DNA of 16,706 bases from Candidatus Melainabacteria bacterium GWA2_34_9 (lineage in GTDB: Bacteria > Cyanobacteriota > Vampirovibrionia > Gastranaerophilales > UBA9971), in contig MFRJ01000098.1 in NCBI GenBank assembly GCA_001784535.1, forward strand, positions 1 through 16,706, given 5' to 3'. Numbering within the stretch: position 1 is the stretch's first letter; every line of letters begins with the position of its first letter. The position numbers and the translations under genes are program-made. The notes beneath the pieces are model-generated. The model was not told the DNA's origin, ran no database searches, and saw only the letters and a list, made by a program, of their open reading frames with translations. Positions 8,132 to 14,578 of this stretch are shown here, piece after piece.

Positions 8132-8893
8132 ATGCTGGCAAAAAGAATAATTCCCTGTCTTGACGTAAAAGACGGACAAACCGTAAAAGGAGTAAACTTT
8201 CTAAACCTCAGACATGCCGGAGATCCGGTAAGTCTTTCTGCCAGATATTCGGAAGAAGGCGCTGATGAGATAGTCTTTCTGGATATAACTGCTACTAATG
8301 AAGGTCGTGACACAATGCGAAACGTAGTTGAAAAAGTAGCAAAACAGGTTTTCATTCCCTTAACTGTTGGCGGCGGAATTAGAACACTTGATGACATCAG
8401 AAAAATACTTCTTTCGGGTGCAGATAAAGCTTCTTTGAATACAGCTGCTGTTATCAATCCTGAAATCATCAAAAAAGCATCGCAGGCATACGGTTCTCAA
8501 TGCATAGTTATTGCTATTGACGCTAAAAAAGAAAATAATGAATGGTTTGTTTATATTAATGCGGGCACTAAAAAAACAGAATGGAAAGTTCTTGATTGGG
8601 TGAAAGAAGTTGAAAAACTTGGAGCAGGAGAAATTTTGCTTACCTCAATGGACGCTGACGGAACACAGAATGGCTTTGATATAGAATTGACAAGAGCAGT
8701 TTCTTTAAATACAAATCTTCCTGTTATTGCCTCAGGAGGAGCCGGTCCTTGCATGGAGCATTTTAGCGAAGTTTTTGAACAAGGAGCAGCTGATGCAGCA
8801 CTTGCGGCTTCAATTTTCCATTTTGACACCGTTAAAATTAATGATTTAAAGAATTTTCTGTATAATAAAGGGGTTCCTACCAGATTAAAATAA
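8132..8893 (+). CDS. hisF: Imidazole glycerol phosphate synthase, cyclase subunit HisF
   Basis: A 253-aa (beta/alpha)8 barrel that condenses PRFAR with ammonia from HisH to give IGP and AICAR; AICAR feeds purine synthesis. The start MLAKRIIPCLDV is canonical. The two catalytic aspartates are D11 (PCLDVKDG) and D130 (VIAIDAKK), both at the usual positions. Phosphate-binding loops are visible as TVGGGIRTLDD (78-88) and ASGGAG near residue 204. The C terminus VPTRLK is typical. The Shine-Dalgarno is poor (GGGT upstream of an A run). The gene opens a second histidine block of hisF, hisA-I-E and hisD, and the next gene follows after 24 bp. Confidence 0.97.
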   Translation: MLAKRIIPCLDVKDGQTVKGVNFLNLRHAGDPVSLSARYSEEGADEIVFLDITATNEGRDTMRNVVEKVAKQVFIPLTVGGGIRTLDDIRKILLSGADKASLNTAAVINPEIIKKASQAYGSQCIVIAIDAKKENNEWFVYINAGTKKTEWKVLDWVKEVEKLGAGEILLTSMDADGTQNGFDIELTRAVSLNTNLPVIASGGAGPCMEHFSEVFEQGAADAALAASIFHFDTVKINDLKNFLYNKGVPTRLK

Positions 8894-8917
8894 GGTGTGG
8901 AAAAGAAAGGATTATAA

Positions 8918-10144
8918 ATGATTATTCCAAGTATAGACATAATGAACGGAAAAGCAGTCCAATTAAAGCAAGGAAAAGAAAAAATTCTTGAAAGAGAAAA
9001 TGTTTTTGAACTTGCGGAATATTTCGGGCGTTTTGGCGAGATAGCGGTTATTGATCTTGATGCTGCGATGGGCAAAGGAAATAATACCGACCTGATAAAA
9101 GAGCTTTGTAAGGTTGCTGACTGCCGTGTTGGCGGTGGGATCAGAACCATTGAAAAAGCTAAAGAAATTCTTTCTTATGGTGCTAAAAAAATTATTATAG
9201 GAACAGCCGCATCAGAATTGTTTTTGAGCCAGCTTCCGCGAGAAAAAGTGCTTCTGGCGATTGATACCAACAAGGGAAAAGTTGTAACACAGGGTTGGCA
9301 AACAGAAACTTCAAATACGGCAGAAGAGCTTGTAAGACGTTTTGACAATCTTTGTTCCGGCTATTTATATACTATCGTCGAAAGAGAAGGAATGATGGGC
9401 GGAACTGATGTTGAGGCAATAAAACACATCCGCTCAATTACCGATAAAGAGCTTATTGCCGCAGGCGGAATAAGTTCTGTTGAAGAAATAATCGAACTTG
9501 ATAAAATTGGCACAGGCTGTCAGCTTGGTATGGGTATTTATACAGGAAAAATCGACCTTGAAGAAGCTTATACTTCTCTCCTTGATTTTGATAAAGGAAA
9601 AGGTTTAATTCCTACAGTTGTTCAGGATGTCTGTTCAAAAGAAGTTTTAATGCTTGCATATAGCAATAAAGACGCGGTTACAAAATCTCTTAAGACAGGA
9701 AAAGCAACTTATTTTTCCCGTTCAAGAAAATCTCTCTGGGTAAAAGGAGAAACTTCGGGCAATACACAAAAGATAATAAGAGTAAAATATGATTGCGACA
9801 GGGATACTTTGCTATATATTGTAGAACAAACAGGATTTGCTTGCCATACAGGAAGTACAACCTGTTTTGGCGAAAGAGATTTTGACCTTGACGAACTGTA
9901 TAAAGTCCTTGAAAGCAGGTTTAAAGAACTTCCTATTGATTCCTTTACCACAAAACTCTTTAATGATGAGCTTTTTCTTAAACGTAAAATAAACGAGGAA
10001 GCTTTTGAAGTAATTACAGCAGCAAATAAAGACGAATTAATATGGGAAATTTCTGATTTAACGTATTTTGTAATGACTTTGATGGTGAAATATGGCGTTA
10101 CTCTTGAAGATGTCAAAAACCATCTATCTTCACGAAGAAAATAG
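8918..10144 (+). CDS. hisA/hisI/hisE: Trifunctional HisA-HisI-HisE fusion (histidine steps 2-4)
   Basis: A 408-aa fusion of three histidine enzymes. Residues 1 to about 222 are HisA (ProFAR isomerase, TIM barrel): PSIDIMNGKAVQLKQG with D7, VGGGIRT (71-77), the second catalytic D116 in LLAIDTNKG, GW (126-127) and AAGGISS. Residues about 223-320 are HisI (PR-AMP cyclohydrolase): LIPTVVQD, ATYFSRSRKSLWVKGETSGN, metal motif DCDRD (D292, D294, D296) and zinc cysteines C293, C309 and C316 (ACHTGSTTCF). Residues about 325-408 are HisE (PR-ATP pyrophosphohydrolase, MazG-like): SFTTKLFND, NEEAFEV (E360, E361, E364) and EISD (E377, D380). All key residues are present. HisE, HisI and HisA act consecutively after HisG. 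HisI-HisE fusions are common, but adding HisA in front is unusual to my knowledge. The HisA part is shorter than the usual 240 or so residues and runs into HisI almost without a linker. AAAGGA at 8906-8911 precedes the ATG. Confidence 0.93.
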   Translation: MIIPSIDIMNGKAVQLKQGKEKILERENVFELAEYFGRFGEIAVIDLDAAMGKGNNTDLIKELCKVADCRVGGGIRTIEKAKEILSYGAKKIIIGTAASELFLSQLPREKVLLAIDTNKGKVVTQGWQTETSNTAEELVRRFDNLCSGYLYTIVEREGMMGGTDVEAIKHIRSITDKELIAAGGISSVEEIIELDKIGTGCQLGMGIYTGKIDLEEAYTSLLDFDKGKGLIPTVVQDVCSKEVLMLAYSNKDAVTKSLKTGKATYFSRSRKSLWVKGETSGNTQKIIRVKYDCDRDTLLYIVEQTGFACHTGSTTCFGERDFDLDELYKVLESRFKELPIDSFTTKLFNDELFLKRKINEEAFEVITAANKDELIWEISDLTYFVMTLMVKYGVTLEDVKNHLSSRRK

Positions 10145-10155
10145 GCAAATAAAAA

Positions 10156-11409
10156 ATGAAACTCATCAAATATAGTGAATTAACGGAAGATTTTTATAAA
10201 TATCAGGAGTTTGAAGGGATTGAATCAGTTTCCTCAATAATTTCTGATGTAAAAAATCGCGGTGATGTAGCTATAAAAGAATACAGCAAAAAATTTGGCG
10301 ATGGTGACTTGTTTCAGCTTGAGATTTCTTCTGAAGAAATTGAAAAGGCTTATGAAGAAACTTCTGACAAAATAAAAGATTCTTTAAAACAGGCTATAGA
10401 AAACGTAAGAAACTTTGCAAAAGCGCAATTGTCTATAATTAAAGACATCGAAACAAACGCTAACGGAATAAAACTCGGACATAAAGTTATTCCGCTTGAA
10501 AGAATAGGAGCGTATGTTCCGGGCGGAAATTATCCGCTTCCTTCTTCAGTAATAATGTCCGTAATTCCTGCAAAAGTTGCGGGTGTAAAAGAAATAATCG
10601 TTTGCAGCCCCAAAATTCAGCCTGCTACAATTACAGCCTGCAAGCTTGCAGGCACTGACAGAATTTTCAGGATAGGCGGCGTTCAGGCGATAGCAGGAAT
10701 GGCTTACGGCACAGAAACAATTCCTCAAGTAGACAAAATAGTCGGACCGGGAAATAAATACGTAACCGCGGCAAAAAAAGAAGTTTATGGCGTTTGCGGA
10801 ATTGATTTTCTTGCAGGTCCCAGTGAAGTTATGATTATAGCTGATGAAACAGCAATTTCATCTTTTATAGCAGTGGATATGCTTGCTCAATGCGAACATG
10901 ATCCTGACGCAAGGGCATATTTAATTACAACTTCCGATAAATTTGCTCATGATGTGATTGATAAAGTAAATGAATTTCTGGAAAATCTTGAAACAAAAGA
11001 AATAGCCTCTATATCTATTTCAAAAAGCACTATAATTCTTGTTGAAAACATAGAACAAGCTGTGAAAATAGCTAATGAAAAAGCTCCTGAACATCTTGAA
11101 ATTTGTTATAAAAATGCAGAAAAGGATACAGATAAATACATAAACTATGGCTCTTTATTTATAGGCAATTATTCTGCGGAAGTTTTTGGAGACTACTGCA
11201 GTGGAACCAATCATATCCTTCCAACAAATGGAGTTGCAAGATACACAGGCGGTTTAAGTGTACTTGATTTTATAAAAGTCCAGACTTATCAGCAAATTTC
11301 AAAAGAAGCAGCTCAAAACAGTTTATGCGGGATTGCTTCTAATTTGGCAAATATTGAAGGGCTTATGGCACACAAACTTTCCGCCAATTTGAGAAAAAGT
11401 TTATGCTAA
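10156..11409 (+). CDS. hisD: Histidinol dehydrogenase HisD
   Basis: A 417-aa NAD- and zinc-dependent enzyme oxidising L-histidinol to L-histidine in two steps. The substrate and NAD region IGAYVPGGNYPLPSSV (117-132), RIGGVQAIAGMAYGT (172-186), VGPGNKYV and DFLAGPSE are all canonical. Zinc and catalytic residues match the E. coli spacing: Q245 and H248 (AQCEHDP), E312 and H313 (APEHLEI), D346 (FGDYCSGTNH) and H406 near the C terminus. It lies 11 bp after hisA-I-E with only a weak Shine-Dalgarno (AGG), so coupled translation is likely. It is the last gene of the histidine block; a separate promoter follows directly. Confidence 0.97.
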   Translation: MKLIKYSELTEDFYKYQEFEGIESVSSIISDVKNRGDVAIKEYSKKFGDGDLFQLEISSEEIEKAYEETSDKIKDSLKQAIENVRNFAKAQLSIIKDIETNANGIKLGHKVIPLERIGAYVPGGNYPLPSSVIMSVIPAKVAGVKEIIVCSPKIQPATITACKLAGTDRIFRIGGVQAIAGMAYGTETIPQVDKIVGPGNKYVTAAKKEVYGVCGIDFLAGPSEVMIIADETAISSFIAVDMLAQCEHDPDARAYLITTSDKFAHDVIDKVNEFLENLETKEIASISISKSTIILVENIEQAVKIANEKAPEHLEICYKNAEKDTDKYINYGSLFIGNYSAEVFGDYCSGTNHILPTNGVARYTGGLSVLDFIKVQTYQQISKEAAQNSLCGIASNLANIEGLMAHKLSANLRKSLC

Positions 11410-11413
11410 AAAT

Positions 11414-11442
11414 TTGACCATAAATTTTGCTTTATTTATACT
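11414..11442 (+). promoter_or_regulatory. Sigma70-type promoter of purA
   Basis: TTGACC (11414-11419), a 17-bp spacer and TATACT (11437-11442): 5 of 6 matches at both hexamers with ideal spacing. The predicted start is near 11449, giving a leader of about 63 nt before the purA TTG. The leader could fold TGGCGGGTA (11446-11454) against TACTGCCA (11470-11477), with one bulge and one G-U pair, upstream of AAGGAGA (11498-11504). Confidence 0.7.
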
Positions 11443-11511
11443 AAATGGCGGGTATTTATAAAAGATGGCTACTGCCACCAAAAATCAAAATCAAAAAAAG
11501 GAGATATAACA

Positions 11512-12822
11512 TTGTCCAATGTAATTGTTGTTGGTGCACAATGGGGAGATGAAGGAAAAGCCAAGATAATTGACCTTCTCTCTGAAAATGCTGATCTGGT
11601 AGTTAGATATCAGGGCGGATGCAACGCAGGGCATACTGTAGTTACAGGCGGTCATACGTATAAATTCCACCTGATTCCTTCAGGAATCCTGTATAAAGGT
11701 ACAACCTGCATTATAGGCTGCGGAACTGTAATTAATCCCGAAGTTTTACATCAAGAAATAGAAGGGTTAAAAGAAAAAGGCATTGATACTTCAGGCTTAT
11801 GCATAAGCACTTCAGCGCATATAACACTTCCTTATCATATAGACATAGACGAATTAAACGAAACAACTCTTGGAGATAAAAAAATCGGTACCACAAAAAG
11901 AGGAATAGGTCCTACTTATGTTGATAAATATGACAGAGTTGGAATAAGAGCAGAAGATCTCCTTGATGAAACTACTTTAAGAGAAAAACTTGATGTGGTT
12001 TTGCCTAAGAAAAATAAACTACTGGAATCATACGGATATGCTCCTCATGACAAAAAGGAAATCATTGAATTTTGCAAAAAATATTCTGCAATTCTTTCTC
12101 CTTACATAAAAGACACTGTTGAAATGTTAAGACAAGCGGTTTTAGAGAATAAAAATATTCTTTTTGAAGGCGCTCAAGGAACTATGCTTGACATTGACCA
12201 TGGAACATATCCTTATGTAACAAGTTCTAGCCCGATAGCAGGAGGAGCTTGTATAGGAAGCGGAATAGGTCCGACTTTCATAGACAAAGTTGTAGGTGTA
12301 TTCAAGGCTTATGTTACTAGAGTTGGAGAAGGTCCTTTTGCAACAGAACTTGGAGATATCGACGGAGAAAAACTTCAACAAATTGGCGCAGAATTTGGCA
12401 CTACTACTGGAAGAAAAAGAAGATGCGGCTGGTTTGATACAATAATTGCCAAACACAGCGCACTTTTAAATGGTTTGACAGATATTGCGTTGACAAAACT
12501 CGATGTATTTGATTCTTTTGAAGAAATTAAAGTTTGTGTAGGTTATGAAGACAGAAGAGACGGAAGAATTTATGAACATTATCCGTCAAATACCAGTCTT
12601 CATAAATATTTTGACCCAATTTACGAAACTTTAGACGGTTGGATGGAAGAAACTTCAGAAATAAAAACTTATGACGGACTTCCTATCAATGCGCAAAAAT
12701 ACATCAAAAGACTTGAAGAAATTATAGGAGTACCGATTTCTATAATAAGTATCGGAGCAAATAGAGATCAAACTATTATTCTGAATAGCCCTTTGAGACG
12801 AGAAGCAGGAGTTAATGCCTGA
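11512..12822 (+). CDS. purA: Adenylosuccinate synthetase PurA
   Basis: A 436-aa cytosolic enzyme making adenylosuccinate from IMP, aspartate and GTP, the first committed step to AMP. The start is TTG at 11512 with AAGGAGA at 11498-11504 (7 nt spacing). It gives SNVIVVGAQWGDEGKAK, matching the usual PurA N terminus. Other signatures are RYQGGCNAGHTVV (catalytic His), IGTTKRGIGPTYVDK, FEGAQGTMLDIDHGTYPYVT, GEGPFATE, TTGRKRRCGW and LTKLDVFD. The length is typical. One oddity is that the normally near-invariant GDEGKGK loop reads GDEGKAK (codon GCC), so Gly becomes Ala next to the catalytic loop. The gene is a separate unit with its own promoter between hisD and the tRNA. Confidence 0.97.
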   Translation: MSNVIVVGAQWGDEGKAKIIDLLSENADLVVRYQGGCNAGHTVVTGGHTYKFHLIPSGILYKGTTCIIGCGTVINPEVLHQEIEGLKEKGIDTSGLCISTSAHITLPYHIDIDELNETTLGDKKIGTTKRGIGPTYVDKYDRVGIRAEDLLDETTLREKLDVVLPKKNKLLESYGYAPHDKKEIIEFCKKYSAILSPYIKDTVEMLRQAVLENKNILFEGAQGTMLDIDHGTYPYVTSSSPIAGGACIGSGIGPTFIDKVVGVFKAYVTRVGEGPFATELGDIDGEKLQQIGAEFGTTTGRKRRCGWFDTIIAKHSALLNGLTDIALTKLDVFDSFEEIKVCVGYEDRRDGRIYEHYPSNTSLHKYFDPIYETLDGWMEETSEIKTYDGLPINAQKYIKRLEEIIGVPISIISIGANRDQTIILNSPLRREAGVNA

Positions 12823-12870
12823 TTTTCAAGCTTTAATCATACACAATCTTATAAATATGATGATTTTTAC

Positions 12871-12899
12871 TTGACTTCAAATTATGCTCTTGGTAATTT
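12871..12899 (+). promoter_or_regulatory. Promoter of the tRNA-Lys gene, extended -10
   Basis: TTGACT (12871-12876), a 17-bp spacer ending in TGG (12891-12893), then TAATTT (12894-12899). The TG one base before the -10 makes it an extended -10 element. The predicted start is near 12906, about 55 nt before the mature tRNA. It has the same layout as the purC promoter at 14495-14523. Confidence 0.6.
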
Positions 12900-12960
12900 A
12901 AATACATAAATTGAGGTGCAGACAAAAAGCTGCTAATTAATTAAAAGTTTGAATAAAAAT

Positions 12961-13033
12961 GCGCTATTAGCTCAGCCGGTAGAGCAATCCCCTTTTAAGG
13001 GAGAGGTCCCGCGTTCGAATCGCGGATAGCGCA
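12961..13033 (+). tRNA. tRNA-Lys, anticodon UUU
   Basis: A 73-nt cloverleaf. The acceptor stem GCGCTAT (12961-12967) pairs fully with ATAGCGC (13026-13032), and the discriminator is A13033. The D arm is GCTC/GAGC. The anticodon loop CTTTTAA gives TTT at 12994-12996. The T arm is CCGCG-TTCGAAT-CGCGG. The anticodon stem has four good pairs and an A-G mismatch at its top (27-43). CCA is not encoded (the sequence continues with TAC), so the tail must be added by nucleotidyltransferase. The gene is a single-gene unit with its own promoter and a terminator 9 nt downstream. Confidence 0.96.
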
Positions 13034-13042
13034 TACTTTTTT

Positions 13043-13071
13043 AAGAAGGGTTTCAGCCCTTTTTATTTTTT
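13043..13071 (+). terminator. Rho-independent terminator of the tRNA-Lys unit
   Basis: AAGAAGGG (13043-13050) can pair with CCCTTTTT (13057-13064) around the loop TTTCAG: eight pairs, one of them G-U. T-rich sequence continues to 13071. On the minus strand the hairpin is not followed by a T run, so it does not obviously terminate the CHAP gene. Confidence 0.75.
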
Positions 13072-13103
13072 GTCCATTTTTTATAAAAATAAAATATTAC
13101 TAA

Positions 13104-14330
13104 CTATCCTGCTTTTGAGGCTGATTGCCATTTATTCATATCTATAAATCCGGCTATATGGCTATTTGTGACAGGATAAGTTCTTTCTGCAACTTTATCA
13201 CTGGTATTTCCTTCAATGGTATGAATTGCAGTAACATTGCCGTTGGCATCCCTGTCAACCCTTGATACCATTCCAATATGGTTGCCGATTGAATTTTTAA
13301 AAGTTATCAAATCACCGGATTTTAAATTATTTCTGGATTGTTGATTATTTTCTCTGAATAAAGAATTTTTGCGTCCCCAGTCAGCTATTTCTGTTACAGC
13401 AGCCTTATAATTACCTTTTTTGTCCCTATATCCCCAAGGGCAATTGCCGCCATTAGCTTTTTCATAAGCCCAGCTTACAAAGTCAGCACACCATGCTTCA
13501 CTTCTTCCCTGAGTAAACTTTTTGTAACTTCCGTCTGATTCTTTTGCACCTATTTGATCGAGAGCATTATAGACAGCTTTTCCTGTAGCGCCATCTTGAG
13601 CTATGCTGTCAGGTTTAACTGAATACTGGTAATCTTTACGGCTTACATCAGCATATTCATTCGGATTATAAATAATTTCACTCATCATGTTGCGGATTTC
13701 ACCCATTCCAAACGGATCCAAAGAAGAATCCAAAGAGCCTAAAACAGGCAAACCGCTCAACGGACTCATCGAATCAAAGACATTATAGTTTTGAGCAGGC
13801 TCATATCCTTCTGTTTTGAGATAAGAATTATAATTTTGAACGCTGTTATCTTCTTTTTTGTTATCAGCAATATCAAGATATTTCTGTAATCCCTGATTAT
13901 TAGAAATCACAGAGCCGTTAACTACACCATCATCTGCTTTGTCAGCTTTAAGAATAATTTTAAGCAGATCATCTTTAGTAATATCGTTTGTAATTTGACT
14001 CAATTTGCCAAATTTATTTCCTTTTTTCAATATTGATTGATTGATTTTGCCGTCATCGCTTAAATCTTCCATTAAGGAATTCACAGTAAAATCATCAGCC
14101 GCCTCACTAATTTTTTTCTTATCATGGGACGAAACAGCTTTTTTGAACACATTATAACTATCAATCAGTTTTTTATTGCCGGTGTTAAAAATATCGCCGT
14201 TAGATTTAACGTTTGAATCCTGATTGAATACACTCGCTGCATATTTAAGAGAAAAATCTTCCTGTTTTGGCTGATTTTTATTAATTTTATTTTGTTTAAT
14301 ACCCTGCAAATTTCCTAAAGGCTCTGGCAT
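13104..14330 (-). CDS. CHAP-domain peptidoglycan hydrolase-like protein
   Basis: A 408-aa protein. The C-terminal part (residues about 245-400) is a CHAP (NlpC/P60-like) cysteine amidase/peptidase. It shows SEAWCADFVSWAYEKA (nucleophile C281), LKSGDLITF (336-344), GNHIGMVSRVD (H351) and HTIEGNTSD (E373, N375), the expected Cys-His-polar arrangement. CHAP domains cut peptide or amide bonds in peptidoglycan; the substrate here is inferred. The N-terminal 230 residues are polar, rich in Asn, Asp, Lys and Ser. They contain two EF-hand-like loops, DLSDDGKINQSI (from D89) and DKADDGVVNGSV (from D130), 41 residues apart. No signal peptide or TM segment is seen, so secretion would need another route. 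A perfect AGGAGG (complement of 14340-14345) lies 9 nt before the ATG. It is the only convincing minus-strand gene and is divergent from purC. It is neither clearly phage-derived nor accompanied by a holin. Confidence 0.8.
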   Translation of the reverse strand: MPEPLGNLQGIKQNKINKNQPKQEDFSLKYAASVFNQDSNVKSNGDIFNTGNKKLIDSYNVFKKAVSSHDKKKISEAADDFTVNSLMEDLSDDGKINQSILKKGNKFGKLSQITNDITKDDLLKIILKADKADDGVVNGSVISNNQGLQKYLDIADNKKEDNSVQNYNSYLKTEGYEPAQNYNVFDSMSPLSGLPVLGSLDSSLDPFGMGEIRNMMSEIIYNPNEYADVSRKDYQYSVKPDSIAQDGATGKAVYNALDQIGAKESDGSYKKFTQGRSEAWCADFVSWAYEKANGGNCPWGYRDKKGNYKAAVTEIADWGRKNSLFRENNQQSRNNLKSGDLITFKNSIGNHIGMVSRVDRDANGNVTAIHTIEGNTSDKVAERTYPVTNSHIAGFIDMNKWQSASKAG

Positions 14331-14339
14331 AGCCTTTAT

Positions 14340-14345
14340 CCTCCT
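14340..14345 (-). promoter_or_regulatory. Strong ribosome binding site of the CHAP gene
   Basis: The minus strand reads AGGAGG 9 nt before the ATG at 14330, a full Shine-Dalgarno match and the strongest in the window. It fixes this start against any internal ATG. An AT-rich stretch with TATTAT-like hexamers near 14383-14396 could hold the promoter, but no clear -35 was found. Confidence 0.75.
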
Positions 14346-14444
14346 CTTTCTCTCTTTCCTTAAAAATATCCCAAAATAAATATCCTATATAATAATAAAA
14401 ACAATTTACACTAAAAAATTGCCTATTTTTAACTTTAAACAATA

Positions 14445-14473
14445 TTAATCTAATTTATTAAAGAATTAGTTAA
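14445..14473. repeat. Imperfect inverted repeat in the CHAP/purC divergent region
   Basis: CTAATT (14450-14455) and AATTAG (14464-14469) form a perfect 6-bp repeat around an 8-nt loop. With a one-base bulge the arms extend to TTAA on each side (14445-14473). It lies about 22 bp upstream of the purC -35. It could be an operator, but it is pure AT-type sequence and may be chance. Confidence 0.25.
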
Positions 14474-14494
14474 TTTATAAACCTACAGTATTTA

Positions 14495-14523
14495 TTGACT
14501 AACGGGTGTATGCATGATAATTT
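14495..14523 (+). promoter_or_regulatory. Promoter of the purC-purS-purQ-purL operon, extended -10
   Basis: TTGACT (14495-14500), a 17-bp spacer ending in TGA (14515-14517), then TAATTT (14518-14523), an extended -10 design. The predicted start is near 14530, giving a leader of about 50 nt. In that leader CACC (14546-14549) is complementary to GGTG (14569-14572), which forms the core of the purC Shine-Dalgarno. A hairpin could therefore hide the ribosome binding site. Confidence 0.6.
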
Positions 14524-14578
14524 CAAAATTATGGATGAGAAAAAACACCGTTATTTTTAAATAAAAAAGGTGCCGAAA

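Noticed and set aside
8551..9150. Long open frame on the minus strand across hisF and hisA (199 codons)
   Set aside because: It lies opposite two clearly conserved enzymes, its product is low-complexity and Ser/Pro-rich, and it has no family resemblance: a shadow frame. Other minus-strand frames opposite known genes were dropped for the same reason.
11409..11428. AAAATTT / AAATTTT inverted repeat directly after hisD as a terminator
   Set aside because: The stem is pure A-T and overlaps the purA -35 box; there is no GC core or proper T run, so it is not a convincing terminator.
12836..12867. ATCATA / TATGAT hairpin followed by GATTTTT after purA as a terminator
   Set aside because: Only six mostly A-T pairs with a 14-nt loop; too weak to call, although its place after purA would be right.
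13104..14330. Prophage endolysin or mobile element around the CHAP gene and tRNA
   Set aside because: No holin, integrase, terminal repeats or duplicated tRNA end was found; flanking genes are ordinary metabolism.
14570..14578. GTG at 14570 as the purC start
   Set aside because: This GTG is part of the Shine-Dalgarno AAGGTG; the ATG at 14579 has correct spacing and fits the family N terminus better.
14331..14578. Purine (guanine/adenine) riboswitch before purC
   Set aside because: The predicted leader of about 50 nt is too short and shows no three-way junction or conserved loop sequences.
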